From the NCBI GenBank assembly GCA_964030785.1, contig OZ034967.1:72357613-72421612 (forward strand): DNA of 64,000 nucleotides, given 5' to 3'. The notes below the pieces were generated by a model. The model was not told the DNA's origin and searched no databases. It saw only the letters and a list, made by a program, of their open reading frames with translations. The translations under genes were made by a program, and so were the position numbers. Positions 51,643 through 63,994 of this stretch are shown here, in pieces. The DNA comes from Siderastrea siderea (lineage: Eukaryota > Cnidaria > Anthozoa > Scleractinia > Rhizangiidae). Within the stretch, counting starts at the first letter, position 1. Each line of letters opens with the position of its first letter.

Positions 51643-54600
51643 TTAAGAGGCAATGTCCACTAAGACCGAGCGAAATCGAAAATATGTGGCACATGATGAA
51701 AAATCAAAATTCTCCGTTTTTCGCCCAGAGATACCTTATGGTAGCTCTAGAAACGTGGTGGCATTTTTTGTTGAGAAACTATTTTTAAACCTCCAAAAAA
51801 TTAAAAACCGGCAGCGCACTACGTGTTTCTACAAACACCCCGAATAAACGCGAATCATACCTTCTCGTAAACTTCGCTCTGTTTAATTCGCGTCATGGAA
51901 AAATCCTGTTTTGAGCTTAGAAATTTGCTGTTGAAGAGTTTACAAGTAATTTGAGTCAAATTATTCTTTTGTGGATTAATTTTCAAGGTCATGGCAGGCT
52001 ACTGAAAACCACCAAAATTCGCTTGCTTTGAATTCTGAATTTGGCACAGTTTTTCAAGAGAAAGTTTCCCTCCCTGGTAAAACACCGAATCACTTGAAAA
52101 TCAGAATTCTTGAAAGAGGAAATGCCGTTCTTAAACCAGGTTTTAAAATTAGTTTCGGGCTTTTTATCAGCGCCGAGTACAAACGCTCTCAAAATCCCGA
52201 TAATTACAACATTAACACGTCAACAATTGGCACATACCTCCGACCAAATAACCGAAAATGTGGACATTTCTTCTAGTTTGGTTGGTATTCGGTTGTAATC
52301 CACAGCGGAAAGGTAATGTCTACCTCACCTGAATATGGTATTGTCTAAATATCAGGTTCTGTGCGTACTCTTTCATAATAACCATCTTGGCGTCCGGGGT
52401 CAACAACATCACTGAAGCATCGCGTATTGGCAATCAACCCAAATGCCTTATTTACATCGCGCCTCCTCTTGTTAAAATCAAGATCCTTCAGGAATAAAAT
52501 GATTTTGCCTTATTTGAACTTCAAAACAGTTTTCTCCTATAAGACGTCTTTTCTTGATCTGTATTCGTTGCAAAATTTCGAAACGAAAATTTCTTGCCGA
52601 AAGCTTACAAGCAAGTTTAGTTTGAGCCACGCAATAAAATGTCACGCAATTGATTTACCTGACGTCAGGTTTGACCTTGGAGGGGGAAATGCACAGGAAA
52701 CCAAAAAAAAAAAAAACAAGCAAGCAAAAAACAATCAAACAAAAACAAAGCAATGAGAACTTTGAAAACCTTGGACCCAAGGACCGATTACCGTCAACTG
52801 CCGCTTATAACCCCTGGGCTTATACAACTTTCTAAGGGGTTGATAAATACAAAGTTTTGTGTTTCGCTTCCCCACCGATGCGGCACCACAGTTTCTCTAC
52901 AAACTAACTCTCTTCTTTGTCAGGTGACAGTTGGTTGTGCGATATTTCTCCGCCTTCTCACGGTTGAGGAGAACGAGCTCCGTTTCGCTTAGAACACTGC
53001 TATGGACGGTAGACCATCAGATGACAGGGCCTTAGATTTCAGCGCAGATATCGGTCTTGTAGGTCCCACACCATATGCTCTTCATACAGGGACGGATTCC
53101 TTCTTTGAAAACTGTATATTCGAGAGCATGCTCACACCATCGATCTTCCAAGTGGCAACTAAAGGGCTTGCAATGGACGCGCACCAGATGACACTTAAGG
53201 ATGGTTCTCCACCGGGATCTTGATATCGTGTCCGGAGTTTAGGAGAATAAATTTACCCGACTTAGTCTCCGCCGGTCTTGCGGTCGCAGGAGTTTGAACA
53301 CCATGCCCAGCTCTGCTCCTAGTACTCCTGCGCAAACTATGGTGGCCCTGCAGGCCCTGAAGTGGTAGCAGCCAGCGCTGTCTTGCCGGAAGCTGACTGT
53401 CTTCAGGGCTGGTATGGTAGTGTTAATCTGCTTAAGTCTGGCATCACAGCATGGAATGCACGAGAGTGGGTATGAGAAAAAAGTGTACTTACCAGAGCCC
53501 ACTGGAAGGAAGACACCGATGTGTTGCAAAATAGCTTTGGACTCCGACTTGCCAATTCCACGTTCTGCTCTTCTCACTTTCCTGTTCGAGGCATACTTAG
53601 ACAGCCCTTGTAGAGCTCAACATGAACAACGTTAATTAGTTCCCTCTACGCTATTCCCAGTTAAGAGCAATGGGCTGTGCAAATGGTCCATGTTAAGAAT
53701 ACTAATTAAAAATACTATTGCGCGTGCTAAAAGAAAATCAACGAAGCTCAGCTGCTGAGTGGATATCGCTGATTCCAACACTGTAAGTGTGACCCGAAAA
53801 GTCTTTTCTTGTAACTGGAACAGCAACTGCTTGTTCATATCGCTTGTAAGAGGCGCAAACGCCTGCAACTAGTTTCTGAAAAGAACACGTGACCTCTATT
53901 CGCAGCCAAGGGAGATGATGGTTTGATTGGCTATTGTACTCGGTGACAGGGGTCTTGACTGCGAGAACTCCAAAAAACCTATCCTTTTACAATGGCGCGA
54001 TATAGAGGAAGCGCTCTACCACTAATGCGTGTTAAATCTGGCGTTTTCCTTTTTTTCTTTTCTTTTTTTAACGAAAATTATCAGTTATTGAACATTTAAT
54101 CAAAGCCGATCCGCACTTAAGACATTTTGCCTAGTTTTCAATAATGTCGCACCTGAAATTCTCACACGCCTGATTTCCAACAAGAAAATTATTTCCGCAA
54201 ATGGCAGCTTCTCAAGAAGCCTTCTTCGACGCAACACTGGTGGCTTGCAAATAATATTGAAATCCTTCACCGTGAAATTAAATGGACTGTGGGAAAAATA
54301 TCTTAAAATGCATTCACTCTAGGGAATATTCGCGTCTTGAAAAGTCGAACTCTGCAGTAAGATATATAAAAAATAGATCGATGTTTGCTATCAGTTAGAC
54401 TATAATCGGAAGCTAATACTTTCTTGCTTCTAGTGAACACGTGCCAATTTTTTCATCTCGCCAGAGCGTCACAAATGTACATCTATAACAACATAACATA
54501 ACATAATCTGCAACTTGTTTTGCACAGGTCAGAATTGTGTGGTGAATATGTAGTATCACTCTATTTTGCTAGTCGAAAGATATTTTCAGGCATAACTTCG

Positions 54601-56458
54601 ACGATGTAACATGACACCAAACAGGAGGACGAAGTGTGAGTAAACAAACGCAGTTGTAGCCAAGTGCTACGCATTGAAAACACACGATTATAGAGAAAAG
54701 TAAACTTAATTTTTTTAGGGAACTTGTAAAAAACAAATGGATGCCTTTTTTGTTAACCTTCGATATGCTTTAGTTTAAATCATGGAAAAAAATACAGCTG
54801 AGCTATCTCTGCGGTTTGTTTTCACGTTGGGTAGTCCGGCATCTGGGATGAAAATGGGAAACGGTCATTCCGGTCGAGTTGCTGAAACAACGCCATCACT
54901 ATTTACATCGCCTTCTATCTTGTACAATTTCTTTCATAGCTTAAGTTATTTCAGTTGTCCTAATCTTTCGATTTTTTTCCCATTTTTGCAATCCCATCAC
55001 CAAAACCTATCCTGTGACTTGACCAGAACCCGTTGCGTGGCAGACAAATTTAGTTAAATCAGACCATAATAACAGCGCGGTTTCTGAGATGAATGTGGAG
55101 ATCACTGCAAGGTTATTTAGTTTCTTCAGGGATTTAACCCTGAGAGATTTTAAAAATTCATTTGCCATTCGTTAAGGGATGTAAATGTGATGGCGGAATC
55201 GGTATTCATTAGGTGAAAGTCAATCTGGAGATGCCAGGAGATAACGGTCGATTCCACGCGTCAAGATGGCCCTTGGATGGTACACCTAAAACTTGACAAA
55301 ACCTGGCATTTTGACAAGATCTTATTCAAGGTGAGCTAGATATGACCTTTATCCTGTACTTTTCATCCAAATACCAAATGAAACATGGAAATAATTCCAA
55401 GTTTTCGGCTATTCTGTGGAGGCACGAGCCTATTGTTTGTACTGGTTGACAGGTTAATGTTGTGATTATCGGGATTTTGAGAGCGTTTGTACTCGGCGCT
55501 GATAAAAAGCCCGAAACTAATTTTTAAACCTGATTTTAGAATGGTATTTCGTCTTTCAAGAATTCTGAATTTCAAGTGATTTGGTGTTTTAGCGGGGAGG
55601 AAAACTTTCTCTTGAAAAACTGTGCCAAATTGAGAATTCAAAGCAAGCGAATTTTTGTGATTTTCAGCAGCTCGCCATGACCTTGAAAATTAATTCAAAG
55701 ATCTAAAACAGGACTCAATGGCCCGATTTATACTAGAGACGGATCATCCGTCTGGGACGAACTTGGGCAAAGAACGGTAGTTCGTCTTATAATTCGTCTG
55801 TGTATAAATACGGGCTTTCAGACAGATCATCCGTCCAGACGAACTATCACGGTAGTTCGTCTTGACAGACGAACTACCGTGGATAATTCGTCTGGACGGA
55901 TGATCCGTCTGTCTGTATAAATACGGGCAGAAGACGAACTACCTCAAAAATCAGGACCTCGTTACCTAAAGCCAGCGGTCGTCTTGCAGTGAAATACTTA
56001 TACCCATGCCTTTTCGTCACGCTTAGACGAATTATCCGCCTAGTGTAAATACGGGACGAACTACGAGACGCAACGATAGTTCGTATCATAGTTCGTCCCT
56101 TGTTTATACTAGATAGATGATTCGTCTTGACGGATGATCCGTCTCTAGTATAAATCGGGCCATTTACTTCATACACACTTCAGAAGCAAACTTCCACGTT
56201 TAAAATGGGGGCTTTCTGGGGTGCGAATCAAACAGAGCGAAGTTTACGAAAAGGTATGATACACGTTTATTTCGCGTGTTTACAGGACGCGTGTGGCGTA
56301 AACGTGTTAATTTTTTCGGGCTTAAAAAATTTTTTCAAGGAAAAAATTCCACCACGTTTCTTAGATTACCATAGGGTATCCGTGGAAAATTCATGAGGGA
56401 ATTTTGTTTTTCATCATGTGCCGCCACCCGCTCGATGTTAGTGGACATCCCCTCTTAA
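51643..56458. mobile_element. 4.8-kb inverted-repeat transposon flanked by TTAA, non-autonomous
   Basis: The outer 600-700 bases at each side are inverted copies: 51643-52300 against about 55370-55720 plus 56165-56458. Both ends read TTAAGAGG...CCTCTTAA, giving a TTAA flank typical of piggyBac-type insertion. The interior (52.3-55.3 kb) has only short frames; no transposase is recognisable. Confidence 0.75.
55719..56162. mobile_element. 444-bp MITE nested in the right arm
   Basis: TGGCCCGATTTATACTAGAG at the left end and its inverted copy at the right form at least 34 bp of terminal inverted repeat. The interior is a set of nested palindromes built from GACGAAC/GTTCGTC and ATCCGTC/GACGGAT. 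Confidence 0.9.
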
Positions 56459-56459
56459 A

Positions 56460-57575
56460 TAGTTTAAGTCGTAGACTGGTAAACGCATATAGTATCAAAC
56501 GAGGTTCTGACTGAGTGGAGCATCGATATAAGTATCAAATGCTGGTAAACATTTTTAAAAATCAATTGCCGTATCAGCTGTGTGTAAACGCAAATACCTT
56601 TTTTCAGTGTTTTTGGTGACATTTTTCAGACCTTCAGGCGTAATTCATTTCCCTCCTTTTATGGTGACCCTTTTTTTTAATCTCAAATTGATCTTTTTCT
56701 AACTCAAATTGGAATACAACAGAAAAGCTTTTCACTTGTCATTTGGGTGACTCATAGAACTTATTAAACGAACAAGCTCGGTTAGGTTTAAACATGATTG
56801 CCAGTGTTTCTTCATGCACACGCAGATTATAAGTAATACACTGTATTTTTGTGCTCTGTCTTCTTCACCTGACTTTAACATTCACCAATGCAAGATTGTA
56901 GTCGTTAGCTGATTATCACAGCCATTAAGCGATTCAAAATTGAAAGCTGGGAATCTGGAATTGTAATTCACGACGCTTAGAGCCTCATGCAAGTCCACTT
57001 CTTTTGAGGTAAAATATGCGCACTAATTTTTAATGTTATAGAGTTTATTAATAGAGAGCTTCGGCATCGCGTTTACGGGATACGCGAACGGAAAAACACC
57101 ACTTGATCACGAGTTAATCTTGCCATTTTTCACGTTTGCCGTTTGAAGTTTGCAACGTGAAGAGGCCTGCCGTCTCGCGTTCGTCAACAATGCGAGTATT
57201 TCTTTAAAGTTTTTGATTCGTTCTCCTACTATTATCAACCTGTGCTTAATCCCAGTGATGCTTTATTCATTTTTTACGCAAACTGATCGGTCAACTGTCA
57301 TTAGAAAAGTATAACAGGTCCAAAAAGGCCATTTTGATTTTTAGCCATTTCTTAAGCATTTAAGTAAGTTTTGATTGATGCCGAGTCAATGGATCAAACG
57401 AATCCTTAATAGACCACATTTTCCCTCATAGTATTGTTTACATCATCAGGTTTAAATTCTCGGAAGGCTTCCTTCATTTCCAGGAATCGTTTCGTTTAAT
57501 ATTCATGTTGCAGATATGGGCCATCTTTGTTCCGTAATAACAGGAACTTGAGCATACCAAAAGAACAGCTGGGCG
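56460..57575. other. Intergenic DNA, nothing recognised
   Basis: AT-rich, no coding signal. Confidence 0.4.
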
Positions 57576-57576
57576 T

Positions 57577-57817
57577 TAAGCGGCCTTCATACGTCAAAGT
57601 TAGGGTGGCAAACTCGTGTTGGCAAAATTAAATTGCCATGTGTGAACGACACAACAACATGTTGTCAAATTGCTGGCGAAAAATAGAGCTTGTCTCTATT
57701 CTCGCCAACTTCTCGCCAACAGTTTGCTAACATGTTGTTACGTTGTTCACACGCACCAATTTGAATTTGCCAATAGGCGTTGGTCAACATTAAGTTGGAC
57801 GTGTGAAGGCCGCTTTA
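57577..57817. mobile_element. 241-bp MITE
   Basis: TAAGCGGCCTTCATACGTC at the left is inverted at the right (GACGTGTGAAGGCCGCTTTA); interior palindromes with AACATGTTGT and CTCGCCAAC. Confidence 0.8.
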
Positions 57818-57835
57818 GGCATGGTTCTTTATTGT

Positions 57836-57986
57836 AGTAGTATAACCGGAATTTAATGAATACCGGCAAATTGTCTCACATGTGTCAACGAAACAGCCAA
57901 AACCTTCACTTCGCTCAGGTTTTGGCTGTTTCGTTGACACATGTGAGACAATTTGCCAGTATTCATTAGATTCCGGTTATACTACT
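57836..57986. repeat. Long near-perfect hairpin (68-nt arms, about 13-nt loop)
   Basis: AGTAGTATAACCGGAAT...AACAGCCAAAACC is followed, after TTCACTTCGCTC, by its inverted copy with about three mismatches. It overlaps the first codons of a longer open frame, which is therefore not used as the gene start. Confidence 0.9.
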
Positions 57987-58067
57987 TCGGTTGATGGTAC
58001 CGCCGACAAATACCGGCAAACAACCACCTCTTTTAAACCACCCAGCGCACAAACCGAAGCAAGCAGG

Positions 58068-58644
58068 ATGGGGGGAGGCAGTACCAGCGCGGATGTGTCA
58101 CGGAAAATCACGTCAGCTATAGAATATAAATATTTTCCAATTGAAGAAATATCTGCACAGGTATATGCCAAGATGGCAAGCATCATTCAACAAACCGAGG
58201 AATATTTTCTCAATGGGATTTTAGATATAATAGACTTGGGGGCGATTGGGGAAGCATTGTACTATGAATATGTCAAAATAAAGATTTGCCAACGATTATC
58301 GCTGGGCTGGAACGAGATTTATTCTGATCCACATCTTAGCAAAAGTAGAGAACGAATGGTTTATCCCTTTACTTTCCCTCATCAAATAAACCAAGCGCTT
58401 TTGTTGATCTACGATTCGATTACTCCTCAACCACTGAGGCAAGAAATACTGAGGCTTTTCGATCAATATTCTCCGCAGAACGAAAAAAAATGTGTTAGAT
58501 TATTTGGGCTGGAGATATGATGAAGAAAGGTTCGATGAAGATGTGGATGATGATGGACCACCTCTACGTCTATTTTGGAATCTTCACCTTATTTTTCAAG
58601 ACGAAATCAATAATGGTGCTTATAAGTGTGCGCCAGTGGCTTAA
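58068..58644 (+). pseudogene. Unrecognised gene with a frameshift at an A8 run
   Basis: From the ATG at 58068 a 150-aa frame (VSRKITSAIEYKYFPIEE..., predicted helical and without recognised motif) reads to an A-run at about 58483-58491. There the continuation with coding character lies in another frame (acidic, RYDEERFDEDVDDDGPP) and ends at TAA 58642-58644. One inserted or deleted A would join them. It might belong to the decayed virus or to the host. Confidence 0.45.
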
Positions 58645-58649
58645 TAAAA

Positions 58650-59890
58650 TGCTCTCAAAACGAGAACTTCTTGTTTTGTGTGTACTGCTAAGGTACTTGC
58701 GACCAGAATGAAATTAAAAACACGCCTACGACGAAACCTTTATGAAATTCCGGTGAGTGGCAGCAATTTCTTATATTATGTGAACATAATACATGTGTAT
58801 TTTCATTAAAACTTACCATTACTCGCATTAGTGACGCCGATCGATCGTGATGAAAATATTTTTTTCCACTTATTTTCTTTTGATGGCGCTCTGTAACTTT
58901 TGTGGCTTTCACAATAAGACATTAACTTCACACAGGTCGAAGATTTACCCAGGATAGCGGAACAGGTTGGATTTTAACAGCCAAAAACGTTTTCAAGCGT
59001 TGGGACGCCTGTTTTTTTAATCTAAGTTATACCGAGTGGGGGCTGAGGTGGAGTCTTTCGCAATCACAACACAGTCAAAGCGCATGCGCACGAGAAAAAA
59101 AAGCAGAAACTGTTAAAAGGCCGAATATCGCTGTACCACATGTGTGTGTCAGACAAAATTAAATGAAATATAAAGGCGATTGACGCATTATAAATGAGTT
59201 CACAAATTCTGGTGGAGCCCAGGGGGGGGGGGGGGGGGGAGGCGGTGACAGTTGGCCACTGTCTGAACCCCGTTTATGGCTCGTGCGGATGGTGAATTAC
59301 GGAGTATAGGGAGGCTCCTTTCAGTGGGAGAGTGCCCTCGGGTGAGCCCGCTCCGGCCCTACTGATAACAGGGGGGTGCTCAGAGATCTCCTTGGGGTTC
59401 TTACCCTCGCTCCCAGAGGTTAAATGTGGAATTGACAACCGCCTTGTCAGCGGTTAAATCCTCACTTCGGTGAGGTGAAAGTCCTAGTCCAAGGCCTAGG
59501 CAAGAACAGCCAACGAGCACCTCCTGACCATGGTTTTGTCATTTCTTGTGACCTGTCACGCAATATAAATTAATAGATTATTATTATTATTATTATGTCG
59601 CGCATGACGGTCACGCTTGTTGTCACACAATGTCACGCTTGTTGTCACACAATGCCATGCGTGACTGTCTCGCTTTTTTCAACTTAGAGAGGAGTATCGT
59701 ATTATGCAACCACATCTTGTCCTGAAATGGGGTAACCAGGTTTATCACGAGTGGGGGACATTATTTTTGAAACACAATCACGAGTGATAAATCGTATTTG
59801 TTTTATTTCGGGCGGTGTTAGAAGTTCAAAAAACCAACAACAAATAGCTTGCAAAGTTGCAATCATTTTGTTAGCGTATATAATTACTTT
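58650..59890. other. Non-coding stretch with a G18 run and (ATT)n-tailed repeat
   Basis: A G-run at 59222-59239 is followed by a GC-rich 340-base segment (CGGGTGAGCCCGCTCC..., palindromic ends CCTTGTCAGCGG and CACTTCGGTGAGG) that ends in (ATT)n at 59577-59596, resembling a SINE or LINE 5' unit. No gene seen. Confidence 0.4.
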
Positions 59891-59896
59891 GAAAAT

Positions 59897-60382
59897 CTAC
59901 AACGGAGCGAATGTTTCTTCGTATTTTTTACAAACAGATGGCGGAATCTCCATGCAATGATCAGTGACGAAATTGTCTATGATTTTCAATCTATCAAGAA
60001 AGACCTTTTCGTCGAAAGCTTCGCCTCTGAGGTAGAAGCGAATCTCATCAAGGACTTTTTCGTATTCGATCCGGGCAAAATTTGCTTGTTCTGTCTTCTT
60101 ACCGTATTTCTTAAGGCTAGCCACCGCTTTTAAAATAAGACCAACCCCTGTTAAAGTTGCAATGACAGTAGGGTTCAGCGTAATGCCTTCGGCTACTGCG
60201 GCGCTGATAATAAATTTGCCAGCCGAAGGATTACAAACAAAATGTTTTCTTCGAAAACCGCGGTACAGCTTTTCATATCCAAAATGCTTCTTGTGGTAAT
60301 ACGCATATAAATCTTTCATTTTTTTAACTTTCTCTTTAGAAAGTGTCTGGTCGATATGGTTGAAGTCGTATCTGTCGCGCAT
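59897..60382 (-). CDS. Two-helix membrane protein, relative of 1168-1848
   Basis: 161 aa, intact. It shares LYAYYHKKHFGYEKLYRGFR with the first element's LYAFYHQQWWCYRK...HYR, two hydrophobic segments (about residues 55-66 and 70-90) and the C-terminal LRGEAFD...LKIIDNFVTD...IPP pattern. The Pro/Glu-rich tail of the first protein is absent. Conservation in two unlike elements indicates a core lineage function, virion membrane protein or membrane effector. Confidence 0.75.
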   Translation of the reverse strand: MRDRYDFNHIDQTLSKEKVKKMKDLYAYYHKKHFGYEKLYRGFRRKHFVCNPSAGKFIISAAVAEGITLNPTVIATLTGVGLILKAVASLKKYGKKTEQANFARIEYEKVLDEIRFYLRGEAFDEKVFLDRLKIIDNFVTDHCMEIPPSVCKKYEETFAPL

Positions 60383-61860
60383 TGTGGTATATAATAACTG
60401 AAAAATGTTTATGGCGCTCTGTATTCTGTATTCTCTGTATTACAACCGAAGCCAGTTCCACAGCTATAAGACCAAACGCCAGTTCTAAATTAATACTTAT
60501 TGTCTGTAATTGAGTTGCTTTGGTTGAAGTGTAAGTGCTTGATTGAGTTAAATGGAAACTGTGTTTTACTTTTAAAGAAATAGGCGTATATTGTCTTTTG
60601 AGGTTGAAATAGAGCACTTTTCTAGTTAATATGTGGCTATGATTTGGAATGATTATTTTGTCACAACCATTTAATAAAAATGTGTTTCCATTGTTTGTAT
60701 TTAAAATCCCATTTATGTAATGAAGGGAATCACGCAAACGATGCCCGTTTAAAGACAGGTCTGTTTGCATTACCATTTGTCCATTTTTAATAACAAATCA
60801 GTGTCATAGACACTTGGATCAACGTTTGAAACGGTTTAGATTTCCAATTTTTATGAATGATGAAGCACGGACCGTGCCGTGCAGGTCGGGGAATATGTAT
60901 TGCCAGGGTGAGCTATTCCATCTGTTAAAGTGGATAAGTGTTTTGGTGTACTTCTCGAATGTTTTGGTTGTATAATTAGAAATTGAAATCGTCGTGGCTT
61001 GTGGTGTCACACTCACCTCATACATTTCTGGTGGAAACCATTCCACAACCATCGTGTAGTAACCGACCGGAAGTGGATGGAGGTTAAAACCGAGGCGTGA
61101 CCGGTACTGGTTCGGTGATTCTTTTTCAAACAGGAGTTTCAGAAAGTAAGCTTTTTCATTTATTTGATGTGGAGATTCGGGAAAATCGTTGATGCCCAAG
61201 ACATCGATGTTGTTTTCACTCGACGACTTATCAGTGTCTTCCATCAAGTATCTGAAGGCGTCCTTTTTATTTACCGAGCTACTGATATGTGTTTCATTGA
61301 GTTGTTTAATTTTGTTGTTAACAAACTCGACACATGCGGCGTCTCTCTGGTTTGATGGAAGATGAAGATTGGTAATTAAATGATTTTTCATGTCAATGTC
61401 AGCCGCTTTATCCAGTTTTTTTTTCAAGCTGATTGTCGACATACTTTTTGTTTGTGGCTTGATCTGCACCTTCTGGGTCTTTTACGTAGTAGAGTGTATT
61501 ATTATTCATATTAATTCTTGCTTCCATTTTCCCACCTTCCTTTTTTAAAAGAAAGATATCTCTCGTGTCCTGATAGTTTATTACCTTTGTCAGATCACCG
61601 TGGATAGGATAAGGGTTGCTTTTTAACTGCAAAATATCGTACTTATTTTGCATGTCAATATCAGCGGCATCGCTGGCACTACCCTCAGGCCCAGGATCAC
61701 CTTTGTCGCCTTTTGGACCCTGCGGTCCATCTCGCCCTTGGGTCCCTGTGGACCGGCCTCTCCTCGAGGACCCTTCTCCCCTCGGGGGCCAATCGGACCG
61801 TGTGGTCCCGCGGGGCCTATATCACCCCAGGAGGACCCACCGTTTCACTTGTCGTTTGGC
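60336..61860 (-). pseudogene. Collagen-stemmed fibre-like protein, broken
   Basis: Reading leftward from about 61860, Gly-x-Tyr collagen repeats (about 35 residues, e.g. [26 protein letters not shown] order) are followed by a phage-fibre-like repeat (ADQATNKKYVDNQL and ADIDMKNHL), then a C-terminal beta-rich domain (60819-61469) and a further segment (60336-60776) that looks like its continuation. The pieces lie in different frames; at least three breaks (within the collagen part, near 61430, near 60790) make it a pseudogene. Fibres of this type bind receptors at capsid vertices in related viruses. Confidence 0.65.
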
Positions 61861-61939
61861 CAGTTTCACCGATTTGGCTGTTAATATACCCCATTATATA
61901 TCTTCGTCGAAATTTCTCTTCATTAATTTTCGGGGCTTG

Positions 61940-62524
61940 TCAAATAAAAGAAAGACTGTTTTTTTCGGTGGCGCGATCTAACGTGTCATGATCAACACCT
62001 ATCTCGTCTGCAATCCGTTTGTTTTCTCGTGGACGAAATTTGAAAATACAAAAAGGGCTGCAGTTATCCCGGATATTTTTTGGCACCTTGTAAAAAGTTT
62101 GAGTAAGGTAAATAACACAGCAGTTTCTGTGCCGCCCGTTGATAAAATAATTTATGATGCTGTTTTGGTTTCTTTCACAAACCAGATCATCAAAAACAAC
62201 AATTTTTTGGTTGTCCACCGGTAGCTCCTCGAGTGGAATGATCTCATCACCGGGAGCCTCGATGACCTCATAACCAACCTTGGGGGTGTTTCGTTCAGCA
62301 AAGTCCTGCAAAACAGCCTGGTATTTGTTCTGATGCAGGTTCTTTGAAAAGAGGTAAATTTTATCAAACTCTAGCAACTCATAAGGCATATGCAGTAATA
62401 TGTTCGTTTTGCCAGAATTACTGGGTCCACAAATTAGCATCCGGAAAACATCGGCTGGCATGCAAGGGTGGCCTTTCTTGTAGCTACTCTTGGAAAAACC
62501 TGGGTCATAATTTGGAATCGTCAT
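61940..62524 (-). CDS. A32/FtsK-HerA-like packaging ATPase (second element)
   Basis: 194 aa. Walker A GPSNSGKT (residues 33-40), Walker B IVVFDDLV (about 108-115), then a conserved RH-rich sensor region (INGRHRNCCVIYLTQTFYKVPKNIRDN) typical of this family. Intact, unlike the neighbouring genes. Same family as 2834-3487 but with low similarity outside the motifs, so not a recent duplicate. Divergent from the proline-rich gene to its right. Confidence 0.9.
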   Translation of the reverse strand: MTIPNYDPGFSKSSYKKGHPCMPADVFRMLICGPSNSGKTNILLHMPYELLEFDKIYLFSKNLHQNKYQAVLQDFAERNTPKVGYEVIEAPGDEIIPLEELPVDNQKIVVFDDLVCERNQNSIINYFINGRHRNCCVIYLTQTFYKVPKNIRDNCSPFCIFKFRPRENKRIADEIGVDHDTLDRATEKNSLSFI

Positions 62525-62639
62525 TTTTTTTGGTTTCTATGTAATCACGCTGGAATTATGTCAATACAACAGTGGCATCAGTTGGCGGAGGAAAAGTGAG
62601 CGGTCGATCAGCAAACACAAGACATTCACCAAAAATTTA

Positions 62640-63388
62640 GAGTGAACAAAATAAGCAAAGAGTTTGGTCAGCTTTCAGGAGAGGAGCTTTTTAAACCTAT
62701 TACAAAAAGGCTGGATGAAAATAGCAGCACCACAACGCAAGAGGTGGAATAAAGTCCCGATTATGCAATGGATGAATTTGACAGAACCAAGCCGTTTGCT
62801 GATGAATTCAGACCGGATGCCCCAAACACCACCACCATCACCATCACCAGAACCAACATCACCACCCCAATATGAAGATGTTGACGGTGATGATTTTCCA
62901 CCACCATCCCCCCCCCCCCCCCACCCCTGGTGGAAGAAAAACCCACACGTAAAGAGTGGGGGATGCCGGGACCGGTTGAGCCTGAATATCTCCATGAATC
63001 AACCCTGTTGCAAACGGTCAATCAGCTGATCACGAAATACGGAGATGACCCCAATTACGTAGTAAAAAGTAAAAAATCTCTACCAACCACCTTGGAAAAA
63101 GCTGTCATAAGCCGAAGACCTTTTGTTGAGCCTTCAGACGATGAAGAGGACTTCCCTGAACAGGATTGGGAAACCGAAGGAAGTGGCATCGGTAGTGCTG
63201 ATAAATTGATCCACCAACTTTACATGAGCTTAGGATCCATCAAAGCAGGAAACAGCTCAATAAAACTAAAAAATCAGGTATTTTCTCTGCTTAATTCACT
63301 TGTTGGACTCGGTGCAATCGACGAAAAGCAAAAGAAAAAATTGTTTATAATTATAAAGACCAACAATGTCGTTAAATCTTCTGCTTGA
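62640..63388 (+). pseudogene. Proline-rich virion-associated protein, broken
   Basis: A leading frame from about 62640 (KEFGQLSGEEL...) hits a stop near 62752, a Pro/Ser/Glu-rich tract (PPPSPSPEPTSPPQYEDVDGDD) lies in a second frame, and after a C12 run (62909-62921) a third frame (62930-63388) encodes an acidic region and a C-terminal helical domain (HQLYMSLGSIKAGNSSIKL...). The final domain resembles small conserved proteins of Polintons as I recall them. Confidence 0.6.
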
Positions 63389-63994
63389 CTCGAGCCTCGC
63401 AAAACAACAAAGAACCGGGGGGCGGCAGGTTTCACACGATTTCACAATAAACTTTCAACCGCCGATCCACTTGGGTTCAGGAAAGTATAAAGCCGCGCTA
63501 AACAAACTTATTGCAATGAGCTACTCATGGTACAACATCGATGCCTCTTTTGGTAACAACAAAATTCGCTGGAGAAAGAAAACTGAAGAGTGGAAAACCT
63601 TGATTTTTTCGAACGGAAAGTATAGTTACTCTGACATCTGCAGTTTTCTTTAAACCCAAACCGGTAAAGTAGACCCGAAAGACAAAGACAGTGAAGATAT
63701 ATGAAGAAATTCCGGGTTGTCATTCTGATGCATGAAAATTATGAGCTTGACCTTTCTGACGGCGAGTTCGCAGAATTGCTTGGCTATGAAAAAACGATCT
63801 TGATGGGAGAAAAGAATTTTGTCGGAGCAATGGTCCCAAATATCACAAGAAGCGTTGATTGGGTGTTTCTCCACTGCGATCTGATCAGCCGGCGAGCAAA
63901 CGATGTTCCAAGCAATACAGCTTTTCAACAACAGGGCTTCAGGTCAGTTATCCGTTTCAAAAAGAACCGTATCGGCTTGAGTGGCATCCTGTGA
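63366..63994 (+). pseudogene. Penton-like virion protein, broken, related to 6443-8537
   Basis: The first piece (63366-63653) has HDFTINFQPPIHLGSGKYKAAL, the same pattern as the N-terminal strand of the first element's paralogs; the second piece (63701-63994) has DWVFLHCDLISRR, matching LHVY.DV. A stop at 63651-63653 and a frame change separate them. The rest lies to the right of the window. Confidence 0.6.

Noticed and set aside
52028..52276. 82-aa frame repeated inverted at 55363-55641
   Set aside because: Both are parts of the inverted arms of the 4.8-kb element and lack coding character outside the repeat.
57882..58067. N-terminal extension of the 58-kb gene
   Set aside because: It lies in the hairpin repeat; the first codon after the repeat with coding character is the ATG at 58068.
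61616..61991. Plus-strand frames rich in Pro, Gly and Leu
   Set aside because: They are the complement of the collagen repeats, which read correctly on the minus strand.
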